A stretch of DNA of 64,000 nt from positions 1 to 64,000 of the forward strand of contig JBMOMX010000030.1 in the NCBI GenBank assembly GCA_049323435.1, written 5' to 3'. The notes under the pieces are model-generated. The model was not told the DNA's origin and did no database searches. It was given only the letters and a program-made list of their open reading frames with translations. Made by a program: the position numbers and the translations under genes. Of this stretch, positions 23,001-32,952 are shown piece by piece. This DNA comes from UBA11222 sp049323435. Lineage in GTDB: Bacteria > Pseudomonadota > Alphaproteobacteria > UBA11222. Numbering within the stretch: position 1 is the first letter of the stretch; each line of letters starts with the position of its first letter.

Positions 23001-24434
23001 ATGACCGATTGTTACAGCACTGGAGGAAACCGGAAGGGTGCCTACGATCTCGCCGTCATCGGCGCGGGTTCGGCGGGTTTCTCCGCTGCGATCACTGCCG
23101 CCGAACAAGGCGCGAAAGTTGCCCTCATCGGACATGGGCTTATCGGTGGCACCTGCGTTAATGTCGGTTGCGTGCCGTCGAAGACGATGATCCGCGCCGC
23201 CGAGGCAATCCATGGCGTAGGGGCGGCAAAGCGTTTTCCGGGTCTCTCCGGGATGGGGCAGGTGGATGACTGGGCCGCAGTGATCGCTGGCAAGGATGCG
23301 CTGGTGGGCGAACTTCGGCAGAAGAAATACGCTGATCTGCTGCCGGGCTATGAAGAAATTGCCTATATCGACGAAGGCCCGGCCCGGCTTGTCGAAGGAG
23401 GGGTTGAAGTCGGCGGGCGCATGATCCGCGCGCCGAGGGTCATCATCGCGACAGGTGGGCACCCGGCGCTGCCGCCCATTCCCGGCATCACAAACGTACC
23501 GACGCTCGACAGCACATCGCTTCTGGCGCTGGAAACCCTACCTGACAGCCTTATTTTCCTGGGCGGCGGCTATATCGGTGCGGAGCTTGCGCAGATGATG
23601 GCGCGGATGGGAGTGCAGGTGACGGTGGTCTGCCGTTCGCGCCTGCTGCCGCAGGTGGAGCCAGAGGTGTCCGGGGCGCTGACCACGGTGTTCCAGGCCG
23701 AGGGCATCACGATGCACTGCGGCATCACCTATGACGCCTGCCACACGAAAGACGGGCGAGCCGTGCTGTGCATCGAGGAAGGCGGCAAGCGGCTGGAGCT
23801 TACCGCAGATCATTTGGTCGTGGCTACCGGGCGCACGCCCAATACGCAAGGGCTGGGGTTGGAAGCCATGGGGATCGAGACCGACAAGCGCGGCGCGATC
23901 ATCGTTGGCGACGACATGACCACCTCGCGGCCCGGCGTCTACGGTGCAGGCGATGTAATCAACCGCGATCAGTTCGTCTATATGGCGGCTTACGGCGCCA
24001 AGCTAGCCGCGCGCAACGCGGTGCTGGACGGCGCGGAGCGCTATGACAACAGCGCTATGCCGTGGGTTGTCTTCACGGATCCGCAAGTGGCGGGAGTCGG
24101 CCTCTCCGAGGCGCAGGCTATCGAGCGCGGATTCAAAATCAAGACGTCGGTCGTGCCGCTTGACCAAGTGCCGCGCGCGCTCGCAGCACGGGATACCCGT
24201 GGGCTCATCAAGATGGTGGCGGATGAGAACACCGACCGCTTGCTCGGGGCGCAGATACTCGCGCCCGAAGGCGCCGACTCGATCCAAACCATGGCGCTGG
24301 CGATCAAATTCGGCATGACCACACAAGACCTCGGCGCAACGATTTTCCCATATCTGACTACGGTCGAGGGACTGAAGCTCGCGGCGCAAGGCTTCGGCAA
24401 GGACGTGACAAAGCTTTCGTGCTGCGCGGGCTGA
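23001..24434 (+). CDS. merA: Mercuric reductase without the N-terminal metal-binding domain
   Basis: 477 residues. FAD-binding AVIGAGSAGFSAAI, the redox pair GGTCVNVGCVPSK (Cys52, Cys57), NAD(P)-binding GGGYIGAELAQ, and the MerA-specific C-terminal cysteine pair (LSCCAG, Cys474-475) are present. It reduces Hg(II) to Hg(0) with NADPH in the cytoplasm. The HMA domain found in many MerA proteins is missing, a common short form. No merR, merT or merP is seen nearby. The first 160 bp of its conserved region are copied at 24620. Confidence 0.86.
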   Translation: MTDCYSTGGNRKGAYDLAVIGAGSAGFSAAITAAEQGAKVALIGHGLIGGTCVNVGCVPSKTMIRAAEAIHGVGAAKRFPGLSGMGQVDDWAAVIAGKDALVGELRQKKYADLLPGYEEIAYIDEGPARLVEGGVEVGGRMIRAPRVIIATGGHPALPPIPGITNVPTLDSTSLLALETLPDSLIFLGGGYIGAELAQMMARMGVQVTVVCRSRLLPQVEPEVSGALTTVFQAEGITMHCGITYDACHTKDGRAVLCIEEGGKRLELTADHLVVATGRTPNTQGLGLEAMGIETDKRGAIIVGDDMTTSRPGVYGAGDVINRDQFVYMAAYGAKLAARNAVLDGAERYDNSAMPWVVFTDPQVAGVGLSEAQAIERGFKIKTSVVPLDQVPRALAARDTRGLIKMVADENTDRLLGAQILAPEGADSIQTMALAIKFGMTTQDLGATIFPYLTTVEGLKLAAQGFGKDVTKLSCCAG

Positions 24435-24518
24435 CAACGGACAAAACACAGCTTGAATCACAAATCAACCCTTTTGGGAATCCCAATTCGATTCAGTCAA
24501 AATAGGACAGACTCTAGC

Positions 24519-24803
24519 ATGAAGATCCTATCACGTTTCGCCGTCGCCGTTTTGGCCACGGCATGGTTTACGACCGCCGCGTTGGCTTCCGGCCCGAGCT
24601 ACCGGATTGAAGTTGCCGGTCTCGCCGTCATCGGTGCGGGTTCGGCGGGTTTCTCCGCTGCGATCGCGGCCGCCGAACAAGGCGCGAAAGTTGCCCTCAT
24701 CGGACATGGGCTTATCGGTGGCACCTGCGTTAATGTCGGTTGCGTGCCGTCGAAGACGATGATCCGCGCCGCCGAGGCACTGTATGGTGCACATCGCCGA
24801 TGA
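24519..24803 (+). pseudogene. Chimera: MerP-like signal peptide fused to a merA fragment
   Basis: An open frame of 94 codons. Residues 1-23 are a Sec signal peptide (MKILSRFAVAVLATAWFTTA), followed by SGPSYRIEVAGL, which resembles the opening of a periplasmic heavy-metal-binding (MerP-like) domain. At 24620 it switches to a copy of merA 23048-23207: 160 bp, no indels, three mismatches. It keeps GGTCVNVGCVPSK but ends after AEALYGAHRR. An exported flavin-fold stub cannot work as a reductase. Most likely recombination debris; a secreted CxxxxC peptide is a remote alternative. Confidence 0.7.
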
Positions 24804-24831
24804 TCTGCTAACCAACAATTGATTACTGACA

Positions 24832-27800
24832 TTATGCGATGACTGCGCTACGGGCTTTGACGACCGCGTAGATCGCCGGGATGACTATCAGCGTCAGAAT
24901 TGTCGATGACACCATGCCGCCAATCATAGGAACGGCGATCCGCTGCATGATCTCGGAGCCGGCACCTGAACTCCACAGGATAGGCAACAGCCCCGCCATG
25001 ATAGCCACCACCGTCATCATTTTCGGCCTCACCCGCTCGACCGCGCCGGTCATGATGGCCGCCTGTAAATCCGCTCGTGTAAATGCACGCCCGGTGTGCT
25101 TGCATTTATCGAGGGTTTCATTGAGCGCCTGATCCAGATAGATCAGCATCACCACTCCAGTTTCGGCGGCAACACCAGCCAGAGCAATAAAGCCAACAGC
25201 TACAGCGACACTAAGGTTAAACCCCATCCACCAGGTTAGCCATACCCCGCCAATCAACGAAAATGGCACCGAGAGCAAGACGATCAGGGTCTCTGGCAGG
25301 CGGCCAAAATTGAGATATAGCAGCACAAAAATGATTGCGATGGTCAACGGGACGACCAGCATCAACCGGGCTTTAGCCCGTTCCAGATATTCGAACTGGC
25401 CGCTCCAGATGGCGTGATAGCCAGGCGGGAATTCCACTTCCTGCGCCACTGCGCGCTGTGCGCGCGCAACGAAACCGCCAATATCGCTATCGCGCGTATC
25501 GACATATATATAACTGACCAGTTGAGCATTCTCTGTACGAATGGTGGATGCGCCCTGCGTCAGACTGATGGTCGCAATTTGACCCAGCGGAATCATGGCG
25601 CCATCCGGCGTGGCAATCAGCACCTCACGCGCAATGGCTTGCGGATCCGCGCGCAAATCACGCGGGTAGCGGACATTGACGCCAAAGCGCTCGCGCCCCT
25701 CGACAGTGGTGGTGACGGTTTCTCCGCCCAGCGCGGTGCGGATGGTATCCTGAACGTCGCCGATCATCAGGCCATAGCGGGCAAGCTGAGCGCGATCCGG
25801 CTGAATGTCGAGATAATAGCCGCCGCCGATCCGCTCGGCAAAAGCACTGGTAGTGCCGGGCATAGCGCGCAGAACCGCTTCTATCTGCCTGGCCAGTGCG
25901 TCGATTTCCCCGGTGTCGTTACCAAACACCTTGACCCCGACAGGGGTGCGTATGCCGGTTGAGAGCATGTCGATGCGGGCCTTGATCGGCATCGTCCACG
26001 CATTGCTGACACCGGGGAATTGCAGCGCGCGGTCCATTTCGGCAATCAGTTGATCGATGGTAAAACCGGGCCGCCATTCCTGTTCGGGCTTCAGGGTGAT
26101 GACCGTCTCGGTCATCTCGACGGGTGCGGGATCGGTGGCGGTAGTGGCCCGTCCCGCCTTGCCGAAAACGCTAGCCACTTCGGGGAAGCTTTTGATGATC
26201 TTGTCCTGGGTATGCAACAGCTCCGCCGCCTTGGTAATCGAGAGCCCTGGCAACGTCACCGGCATATACAGCAGTGTGCCTTCGTTGAGCGTTGGCATAA
26301 ACTCGCTGCCCAGCCGCATAAATGGCCATGCAGTAATACCAAGAGCCAAAACTGCGATTGCCATGGTGGACCAGCGCCAGCGCAACACCGTTGCAATCAC
26401 CGGCCGGTAAATCCAGATGAGAAACCGGTTCAGCGGATTGCGGTGTTCGGGAATGATTCTGCCGCGAACAAACAGCAGCATCAGCACCGGCACCAGTGTT
26501 ACCGAAAGAAAAGCAGCCCCCGCCATGGCGAAGGTCTTGGTGTAGGCCAGAGGTTTGAACAGGCGGCCTTCTTGTGCCTCGAGCGTAAATATCGGCAGGA
26601 ATGAAACCGTAATGATCAACAGCGAGAAAAACAGCGCGGGGCCAACCTCAACGGCTGCCCTGATTAACGTCTCCGAACGCGGCGTATCCGGGCGCGCGCG
26701 CTCAAGATGTTTATGCGCGTTTTCCACCATGACGATGGCCGCATCGATCATGGCGCCGATGGCGATGGCGATGCCGCCGAGGCTCATAATGTTGGAGCTG
26801 ATGCCAAAAACATGCATGACAAGAAAGGCAATCAGCACACCAACCGGCAGCATCAGAATGGCGACCAGGGCGCTGCGCACATGCAGCAGAAAGACAAAGC
26901 AGACCAGTGCGACAATCAGACTTTCCTCTAGCAGTGTCCGCTGCAGTGTGGCAATCGCGCGGTTGATCAGATTGGAGCGGTCATAGACCGGCAGGATCGA
27001 AACCCCTGAGGGCAGGCCTGGTGTGATCTCTGCAATTTTTTGCTTGACGTTACGAATAACATCCAGCGCGTTCTGCCCTTGGCGTTGCAGGATAATGCCG
27101 CTGACAGCCTCGCCCTCACCATTCAATTCGCCGATACCGCGCCGTTCATCCGGGCCAATCTCGACCCGCGCCACATCACGCAACAATACCGGCGTTCCAT
27201 TTTCTGATTTGAGCATGATCTGCTCAATGTCCGATGCGCCGCGCAGATAGCCGTGACCACGCACCACATATTCCGTCTCGGTCATTTCCACCGTGCGGCC
27301 GCCGACATCCTGATTGCTGCTGCGGATGGCTTGTGAAACGGTTGCGAGCCCGATGTCGTAAGCTTGCAGCTTTTGCGGATCAACGATCACCTGATATTGT
27401 TTGACGAAGCCGCCGACACTGGCGACCTCGGCGACCCCGTCGGCTGTAGCAAGCGCGTATCGGATCACCCAGTCCTGCAAGGCGCGCAGTTCGGCCAAGG
27501 TTCGCTGGCTTCCAATAACGGCATATTGATAGACCCAGCCAACCCCGGTGGCGTCCGGTCCCAGCGACGGCGTAAGGCCCGGTGGCAGTTGTGTTGCGGC
27601 AAAATTTAGATATTCCAGCACACGCGAGCGCGCCCAATAAATGTCTGTGCCTTCCTCAAAGATCACGTAGACAAACGAGACGCCGAAATTGGAAAAACCG
27701 CGCACTACTTGCGAGCGCGGCACCGCCAGCAGCGCCGTTGTCAACGGATAGGTAACCTGATCCTCGACCACTTGCGGGGCCTGTCCGGGATATTCTGTAA

Positions 27801-27948
27801 ACACAATGACCTGTGTGTCGGACAGATCAGGTATCGCATCCAGCGGCATCCGTATAACGGAATAAATACCCGCAGCTACAATGAAAGCCGTAGCGAACAA
27901 CACCAGCAGCATATTGCGCGCGGAAAGCGCGATGATCCGCGCGATCAT
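24832..27948 (-). CDS. cusA: CusA-like heavy-metal RND efflux pump
   Basis: 1038 residues, the usual length for HME-RND proteins. The 12-helix architecture is evident: an N-terminal helix (MLLVLFATAFIVAAGIYSVI), the DAIPDLSDTQVIVFTEYPGQAP periplasmic opening, the GGIAIAIGAMIDAAIVMVENAHKHLE block in the fourth helix region, and the C-terminal repeat. It exports Cu(I)/Ag(I) from periplasm or cytoplasm to outside using proton flow. The start overlaps the cusB stop (4 bp). Last gene of a leftward operon. Confidence 0.9.
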   Translation of the reverse strand: MIARIIALSARNMLLVLFATAFIVAAGIYSVIRMPLDAIPDLSDTQVIVFTEYPGQAPQVVEDQVTYPLTTALLAVPRSQVVRGFSNFGVSFVYVIFEEGTDIYWARSRVLEYLNFAATQLPPGLTPSLGPDATGVGWVYQYAVIGSQRTLAELRALQDWVIRYALATADGVAEVASVGGFVKQYQVIVDPQKLQAYDIGLATVSQAIRSSNQDVGGRTVEMTETEYVVRGHGYLRGASDIEQIMLKSENGTPVLLRDVARVEIGPDERRGIGELNGEGEAVSGIILQRQGQNALDVIRNVKQKIAEITPGLPSGVSILPVYDRSNLINRAIATLQRTLLEESLIVALVCFVFLLHVRSALVAILMLPVGVLIAFLVMHVFGISSNIMSLGGIAIAIGAMIDAAIVMVENAHKHLERARPDTPRSETLIRAAVEVGPALFFSLLIITVSFLPIFTLEAQEGRLFKPLAYTKTFAMAGAAFLSVTLVPVLMLLFVRGRIIPEHRNPLNRFLIWIYRPVIATVLRWRWSTMAIAVLALGITAWPFMRLGSEFMPTLNEGTLLYMPVTLPGLSITKAAELLHTQDKIIKSFPEVASVFGKAGRATTATDPAPVEMTETVITLKPEQEWRPGFTIDQLIAEMDRALQFPGVSNAWTMPIKARIDMLSTGIRTPVGVKVFGNDTGEIDALARQIEAVLRAMPGTTSAFAERIGGGYYLDIQPDRAQLARYGLMIGDVQDTIRTALGGETVTTTVEGRERFGVNVRYPRDLRADPQAIAREVLIATPDGAMIPLGQIATISLTQGASTIRTENAQLVSYIYVDTRDSDIGGFVARAQRAVAQEVEFPPGYHAIWSGQFEYLERAKARLMLVVPLTIAIIFVLLYLNFGRLPETLIVLLSVPFSLIGGVWLTWWMGFNLSVAVAVGFIALAGVAAETGVVMLIYLDQALNETLDKCKHTGRAFTRADLQAAIMTGAVERVRPKMMTVVAIMAGLLPILWSSGAGSEIMQRIAVPMIGGMVSSTILTLIVIPAIYAVVKARSAVIA

Positions 27949-29216
27949 CTGGTTTCTCCTGCCGGATCTGTAAAGGCGCTGAGCGCCGCCTTCAGGTTGC
28001 TTTCGGCGTCGATCAGAAAATTCGCGCCGGTCACCACCCTTTCGTCAGCCTGCAAGCCGCTGCGGATTTCATAAAATCCGTCGGCTTGCGCGCCAAGTGT
28101 GACTTCACGTGGTTCGAACTGGCTCCCTCCGTGGGCGACAAGCACCGCCTGGCGGGAGCCGCTGTTCAGCACTGCAGATGCAGGAACACTAACCACAGCG
28201 CCATCACTTACCGGCGCGGTCAGCTCAATCGTGGCGTACATATCGATCTTCAGGCGGCCATCCGGATTAGGGACTTCGATGCGCACTTTGGCCGTGCGTG
28301 TGGCTTTGTCGACATCGGGATAGATAAAGGCCACCGTGCCGGTGAACGCTTCGCCCGGATAGGCGGCGATGCTGATACTGGTTTTTGCGCCGTCGCGGAT
28401 TGCAGCAAGGTCCTGTTCAAAGACATTGGCGATCACCCAGACGGTTGACAAATCGGCAATCTCGAACAGCGGATCACCGGCCATGAAGCGCATGCCCTCG
28501 ACAGCCTTTTTCTGCATCACGACGCCTTTTGCCGGAGCAAACAGCGTCAATGTCCGGGCAAAGCTTGCGTCGCGTTCAAGACGTTTGATCTGATCCTGGG
28601 ATATATCCCAGTTTTTTAGACGTTGCAGCGCTGCCTCCGCCAATTGCCTGGCGGAGGCGCGAATATCATCGCTCGCGCCCTGCATGTCTTGCAGGGACCG
28701 CCATGCGAGCAGATATTCCTGTTGGGCGACGACAAGTTCCGGCGCGTAGAACTGCATCAGAGGTTGCCCGCCTTGCACCGATTGGCCGGTGGCGTTGACC
28801 TGCAGCTTTTCAATGAAGCCGTCAAACTTTGTGGTGACAATGCTGAGGCGGCGTTCGTCTGGCTGTACGGTTCCCGCTGCGCGAATGGTGCGGCTGAGCT
28901 GGCGAAGTTTAACGGCTTCGGTGCGCACACCCAGACGCTGAACTTTCGCCAGGCTGACCTTGACGCTGCCGCGATCATCTGGTTCCTCCCCTGCGTAAAC
29001 CGGGAGGTAGTCCATCCCCATGGAATCTTTCTTCGGTGCGGGCGAGGTATCCGGGAGTCCCATCGGATTGCGGTAAAACAGAATTTTTGGTTCCGGCGCT
29101 ATCAAATCAGGCCCTGATGCATTCGTCTCTGGCATCGCACGCTGACCCAACCAGTAACCGCCAATGGTGGTACCTGCAATCAGTATACAGACAATAGCTA
29201 AAATTTTCCAGCTCAT
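27945..29216 (-). CDS. cusB: CusB-like membrane fusion protein
   Basis: 423 residues. An N-terminal membrane anchor (ILAIVCILIAGTTIGGYWLG) is followed by a short heavy-metal-binding YHS-like segment (ILFYRNPMGLPDTSPAPKKDSMGMDYLPVY) with several Met, typical of CusB. Hairpin, lipoyl and beta-barrel segments follow. It links CusA to the outer-membrane channel and delivers metal. Overlaps cusC and cusA by 4 bp each. Confidence 0.9.
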   Translation of the reverse strand: MSWKILAIVCILIAGTTIGGYWLGQRAMPETNASGPDLIAPEPKILFYRNPMGLPDTSPAPKKDSMGMDYLPVYAGEEPDDRGSVKVSLAKVQRLGVRTEAVKLRQLSRTIRAAGTVQPDERRLSIVTTKFDGFIEKLQVNATGQSVQGGQPLMQFYAPELVVAQQEYLLAWRSLQDMQGASDDIRASARQLAEAALQRLKNWDISQDQIKRLERDASFARTLTLFAPAKGVVMQKKAVEGMRFMAGDPLFEIADLSTVWVIANVFEQDLAAIRDGAKTSISIAAYPGEAFTGTVAFIYPDVDKATRTAKVRIEVPNPDGRLKIDMYATIELTAPVSDGAVVSVPASAVLNSGSRQAVLVAHGGSQFEPREVTLGAQADGFYEIRSGLQADERVVTGANFLIDAESNLKAALSAFTDPAGETR

Positions 29217-30487
29217 AGGCTGCCTCCAATAATGAGCTCAATATCGGCGAGCAATGCTTGCTGTTCCGCTTGCGCCTTGAGCAGTTCCAGCCGAATCTCC
29301 TGCGTGCGATGCGCCGCTTCAAGCACCGCCGTCAAATCGCTACGGGCCACCTGATAGCCGCTCAACGCCGAGCGGTACGCCGCCTGTGCTTGCGGTTGCA
29401 GGCTGGTGGTCAGCAGTGTTTCGGTTTGCCGCGCTGCCTGCAGCCCTGCCAACGCCTCTTCCAAACCGCCCTGCAATTGCAGCAGCGCTGCATCACGCCG
29501 TGATTGCGCCGCGCCAGCCAGCTTGGTCGCTTCGCTGATCTGTGCCTTACGCAGGCCCCATTGCAGAGGAACCCGGATGCCAGCCGACGCCATGACGCCC
29601 GCCGGGCCGTCCTCGCGGTCAATTGCGCCAACGCCCAGCGATATGTCGGGATAACGGTTCTTTTCAACAAGGCGGCGACTGGCTTCGGCTGCGGTAATCT
29701 CATAGGCCGCCGACGCCAACATCGGATTATTTTGCCGCGCGCGATCAAGCAGGCTATCAATGCTGAGCACGCTTGCCGATGGAAGCGGTGATAAAGCGAC
29801 AGGCTCGGCTAGCGGCGCGCCCGGCGGTCGGGCGAGCAAGGCATTCAATTGACCGTGTGCGATGCGCTTGTCGCGCTCAATCGCCGCCAGTGCCAGATCA
29901 AGACGGCTGCGTTCAAGCGCACTGCGGATGGCGTCCGATTGCAGCCCAATGCCTTGGGCATAACGGCTTTGCGCGCTTTGCGCGACACTGTGCAGCAGCG
30001 CATGCACATCATGCGTCACCTCCACCTCCCGCGTGGCGCGCCAGTACTGCGCAAACACGGTTTTAATCCGCGCATCCAGTTCAATGGCCGCCAGCTGCTG
30101 CTGGCTGCGGACCCCCGCTGCTTCGGCTTGCGCGATTTCGCGGCGCAGTTGCCGCTTGCCCCAGAGCGGAAACTCCTGCTCGACGGAATAGATCATCTTG
30201 TTGATGCGATTACCGCCGGTCCGGTCCACCTCATCCGAGGTAATCCGGAACATCGGATCGTCAAGTGCGTCTGCCGCTGACGCCACCGCAAGTGCGGCCT
30301 CGCTTTCTAGCGCCCGTGCGGCAAGTTCGGGATTAAGCTGGCGCGCCATCACAAGCAGTTCATCGACAGTGGCACCCGGAGTGGCGTCACCGGCGCTGGC
30401 TGTTAATCCGGCTAAGAACACGGTCGTCAGGGCGATACCCGTGACGGCAGTGATGCGGCGAAAAGCGCCACCTATATGCGGGCGCAT
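29213..30487 (-). CDS. cusC: CusC/TolC-like outer-membrane efflux protein
   Basis: About 424 residues from the ATG at 30487, one base after the stop of the gene upstream (an ATG 18 bases earlier is also in frame). Signal peptide, then two outer-membrane-efflux repeats with long helices. It completes the tripartite pump with CusA and CusB. Start-stop packing with neighbours shows strict operon structure. Confidence 0.87.
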   Translation of the reverse strand: MRPHIGGAFRRITAVTGIALTTVFLAGLTASAGDATPGATVDELLVMARQLNPELAARALESEAALAVASAADALDDPMFRITSDEVDRTGGNRINKMIYSVEQEFPLWGKRQLRREIAQAEAAGVRSQQQLAAIELDARIKTVFAQYWRATREVEVTHDVHALLHSVAQSAQSRYAQGIGLQSDAIRSALERSRLDLALAAIERDKRIAHGQLNALLARPPGAPLAEPVALSPLPSASVLSIDSLLDRARQNNPMLASAAYEITAAEASRRLVEKNRYPDISLGVGAIDREDGPAGVMASAGIRVPLQWGLRKAQISEATKLAGAAQSRRDAALLQLQGGLEEALAGLQAARQTETLLTTSLQPQAQAAYRSALSGYQVARSDLTAVLEAAHRTQEIRLELLKAQAEQQALLADIELIIGGSL

Positions 30488-30488
30488 G

Positions 30489-30890
30489 TTACTTCGCGAC
30501 CGCAATTGTAACTGTGCCGGTGATCGCCTCTGGTTCGCCTGGTGCCTTTGCCGATAGGGTCAGCCCCCAGTTTCCCGCCATTGTCGGCTGAGCCTCGAAC
30601 AGATAGACATCTGGCTCACTCGATGGCAGCGCCTTTACCTTTGCTGTCATCGCCGCCATGCCGTCCGGACCCATATCGAGGCGCGCCTCGACAATTTCCA
30701 CACCGGAAACAGGTTTTTCGCCGGCCACGCTAACCAGGCGTACCTTGACGAGCATTGCCGTACTGGTTTTCTCGGGCTGTCCGGCCAACTCGAAACGATA
30801 GTCCGCGGGGGCGGCCCGGCTTGCGAGCGGGGCGGTTAAAAACAAAGCGGTTAGCGCCGCTATTTTAACGGAATTACGAAATCTGGACAT
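30489..30890 (-). CDS. Exported FixH/YtkA-like protein
   Basis: 133 residues with a signal peptide (cleavage after SRA). The mature part is a small beta-sandwich pattern like FixH/YtkA-domain proteins: YRFELAGQPEKTST, KPVSGVEIVEARLDMGPDGMAAM, MAGNWGLTLSAKAPGE. These often precede heavy-metal efflux operons. It is the first gene of the cus transcription unit and may bind copper in the periplasm (Met-rich central segment); this is inferred. Confidence 0.72.
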   Translation of the reverse strand: MSRFRNSVKIAALTALFLTAPLASRAAPADYRFELAGQPEKTSTAMLVKVRLVSVAGEKPVSGVEIVEARLDMGPDGMAAMTAKVKALPSSEPDVYLFEAQPTMAGNWGLTLSAKAPGEPEAITGTVTIAVAK

Positions 30891-30982
30891 AGGACATCCC
30901 TCATTGCCATCCGTACAAAGACGGTGGTGCGCCTGAAGATTGAGACTGCCGTTGATCGAACAGCAGTCAGCTCAAAATCAGT

Positions 30983-31324
30983 TCAGGCGCAGGGGATGGG
31001 AGGGGAATGTTCCGGCTTGATACTTACGCCCACCGACACGGCATTAAGGGAGAAATAGCTGACATCGCCCCATAAAAGCGGCTCGGAAATCGCGAGGGGC
31101 GCAACAGGCGCGGCGGCGTTTATGACGCAGCCGATGATATTGATGCAATCTGGCGTCAGGCCTTTGCAGGGGGCTGCGGGCTGTTCGCAATCGCTGCCCA
31201 TGTGCATCATAGAAGACTGCCCGGCAGCAGCCAAAGCCGACCCAGAAGTTTGCAGCGTCACTCCCAGGGTGATGGCAAAGGCCAGAAAATATATCGTGGC
31301 ACGTTTCAGCATGGTGCTAAACAT
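30983..31324 (-). CDS. Exported small Cys/Met/His-containing protein
   Basis: 113 residues with a hydrophobic N-terminal export signal (residues ~8-33). The mature N-terminus contains MMHMGSDCEQPAAPCKGLTPDC, four cysteines in total and several Met/His, which suits soft-metal binding. It lies 92 bp upstream of the FixH-like gene on the same strand. It resembles small proteins of copper-resistance clusters, but I cannot assign a family. Confidence 0.6.
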   Translation of the reverse strand: MFSTMLKRATIYFLAFAITLGVTLQTSGSALAAAGQSSMMHMGSDCEQPAAPCKGLTPDCINIIGCVINAAAPVAPLAISEPLLWGDVSYFSLNAVSVGVSIKPEHSPPIPCA

Positions 31325-31436
31325 AGAGGCATGAACTTAACAAATCAAGACTGCTGGCAACTAAAGTGGAAATCGCAGTGATCCTGGTTCATCAAAATCA
31401 TCAGACCGCAAATTTCGGACATCGGCCATCTCACCC

Positions 31437-32756
31437 TTATGGGCCAACAGTTTCCAGGTGCCGATCGGATTGATCGCCGCGAGAGATGCGAGCACGTGGC
31501 GGCGCTGCGCGGCCATCGAGCAGATCGGCCATCTCACCGGCCACCCGATCTGCCGTCATCCTCAGCGCTTCGTCGATATGGATGTAGCGCTGGGTGACGC
31601 CCCGGGCGGAGTGACCGAGCAGCGCCGCGATCGTCAACTCGGAAAAGCCGAGATCGCCTGCGAGGCTGGCGAAGGTATGGCGCAATGTGTGCGGGGTGAC
31701 GTCCGCCAGCCGGGCCTTCTCACAGACACGGTCGAGTACGCGCACCACGCCGACGAAATGTCCGTCGCCCCAGTCGGCGGGGAAGAAGAAAGGCGATTTC
31801 GTCTTCGGCTGGTCGAGGAGGAGATCAATGGCGGCCAGACCGATCACGCGGGTCTGCGCGCCACTCTTGGTGTCGGGGAAACGGATCGCGCCTTCCTCCT
31901 CATCAAGCCATGCGCGTTCCAGGCCCAGCGCCTCCATGCGCCGAAAACCCGTAAGCAGCAGAAAACGGATGGCGGCGAGACCTGTTGGGTGCTCACCTTC
32001 TTCTACCGCAGTGCGCATCGTCTTGCCGAGCCGCTCGATCTCGCTGCGGCTGAGCCGCCGCTCGCGCGGCGTACTGGAGAGCCTGCGCACGCCCTTTGCC
32101 GGATTGGTCTCAATCTGCCCGAGGCGCACGGCGTGCTCTAAAATCGCATGCAGCGTCGACATGGTGCGGGCAGCGACGCCTTCCCCGCCAGTGACGGCGC
32201 CGCCCCGGCTGCCGGCACGCGGCTTCGATGTTTTGCCGGCGGCGATATCGGCCTGCGCGCCCTCGATGTCGCCGAGCTTGAGCGCGCTGACTTGACGCCG
32301 GCCGAGCAGGGGCTTGATGTGGGTTTCGATCCGGCTGCGGTCCATCGTCAAGGTGGATGCTTTGATCGGCCGTCGGCGGCGGCCAAGGATACGGCCCGCT
32401 TCGGCTTGAGTGATGTACCAGTCGCAAATTTCAGCGACAGTCAGTCCGGCAGCCTTCGCTTCCCCGGCGACCGGGTCGAGGCCCTTGGAGACGGCGACGA
32501 GTTTCTCGTGGGCGAGCTTGCGCGCCTCCTCGACAGTCATCAGGCCATAGCGCCCGATGACGGCCCGGCGGTTGCGCCCCTCCGGGTTGCGGTACAGGAT
32601 GACGAAGCTCTTGAGGCCCGACGGCATGACCTGCACCCCGAAGCCGCGCAACTCGCGATCCCACACGAAACTCTCCCGAACCTTGACCCCAACCTTCGAA
32701 GGTTCCGGAGCCTTCAGGGCATCGACAATCCGCTTGGTGAGCTTTTCCGTAGCCAT
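31437..32756 (-). CDS. Tyrosine-type site-specific integrase
   Basis: 439 residues. N-terminal arm-binding domain (DUF4102-like, residues ~1-90), core-binding domain, and catalytic domain with Arg272 (LTGFRRMEAL), His356-x2-Arg359 (HTLRH), His382 (GHS) and Tyr391 (QRYIHID). All catalytic residues are present, so it should be active. GGAGGG stands upstream of the ATG. It is transcribed away from the tRNA-Gly fragment 200 bp to its right and is the presumed enzyme of island integration. Confidence 0.92.
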   Translation of the reverse strand: MATEKLTKRIVDALKAPEPSKVGVKVRESFVWDRELRGFGVQVMPSGLKSFVILYRNPEGRNRRAVIGRYGLMTVEEARKLAHEKLVAVSKGLDPVAGEAKAAGLTVAEICDWYITQAEAGRILGRRRRPIKASTLTMDRSRIETHIKPLLGRRQVSALKLGDIEGAQADIAAGKTSKPRAGSRGGAVTGGEGVAARTMSTLHAILEHAVRLGQIETNPAKGVRRLSSTPRERRLSRSEIERLGKTMRTAVEEGEHPTGLAAIRFLLLTGFRRMEALGLERAWLDEEEGAIRFPDTKSGAQTRVIGLAAIDLLLDQPKTKSPFFFPADWGDGHFVGVVRVLDRVCEKARLADVTPHTLRHTFASLAGDLGFSELTIAALLGHSARGVTQRYIHIDEALRMTADRVAGEMADLLDGRAAPPRARISRGDQSDRHLETVGP

Positions 32757-32952
32757 ATCAATACCCTCCTGGAATTCTGCTTAGAATTGCTCATCATACC
32801 CTCAATCGGAGTTGATTCCAAGCATTTAGAAGCAAGTCGCGGGGTATCTCTGGGATATGAACGGCGGAGCTGGTTCGAACTAACCTAATGTTTTATAGTA
32901 TATTTTTCGTCTTTAGCGAAGCCCCGGATATTATGGCGCAGGCCTGTGGGGC

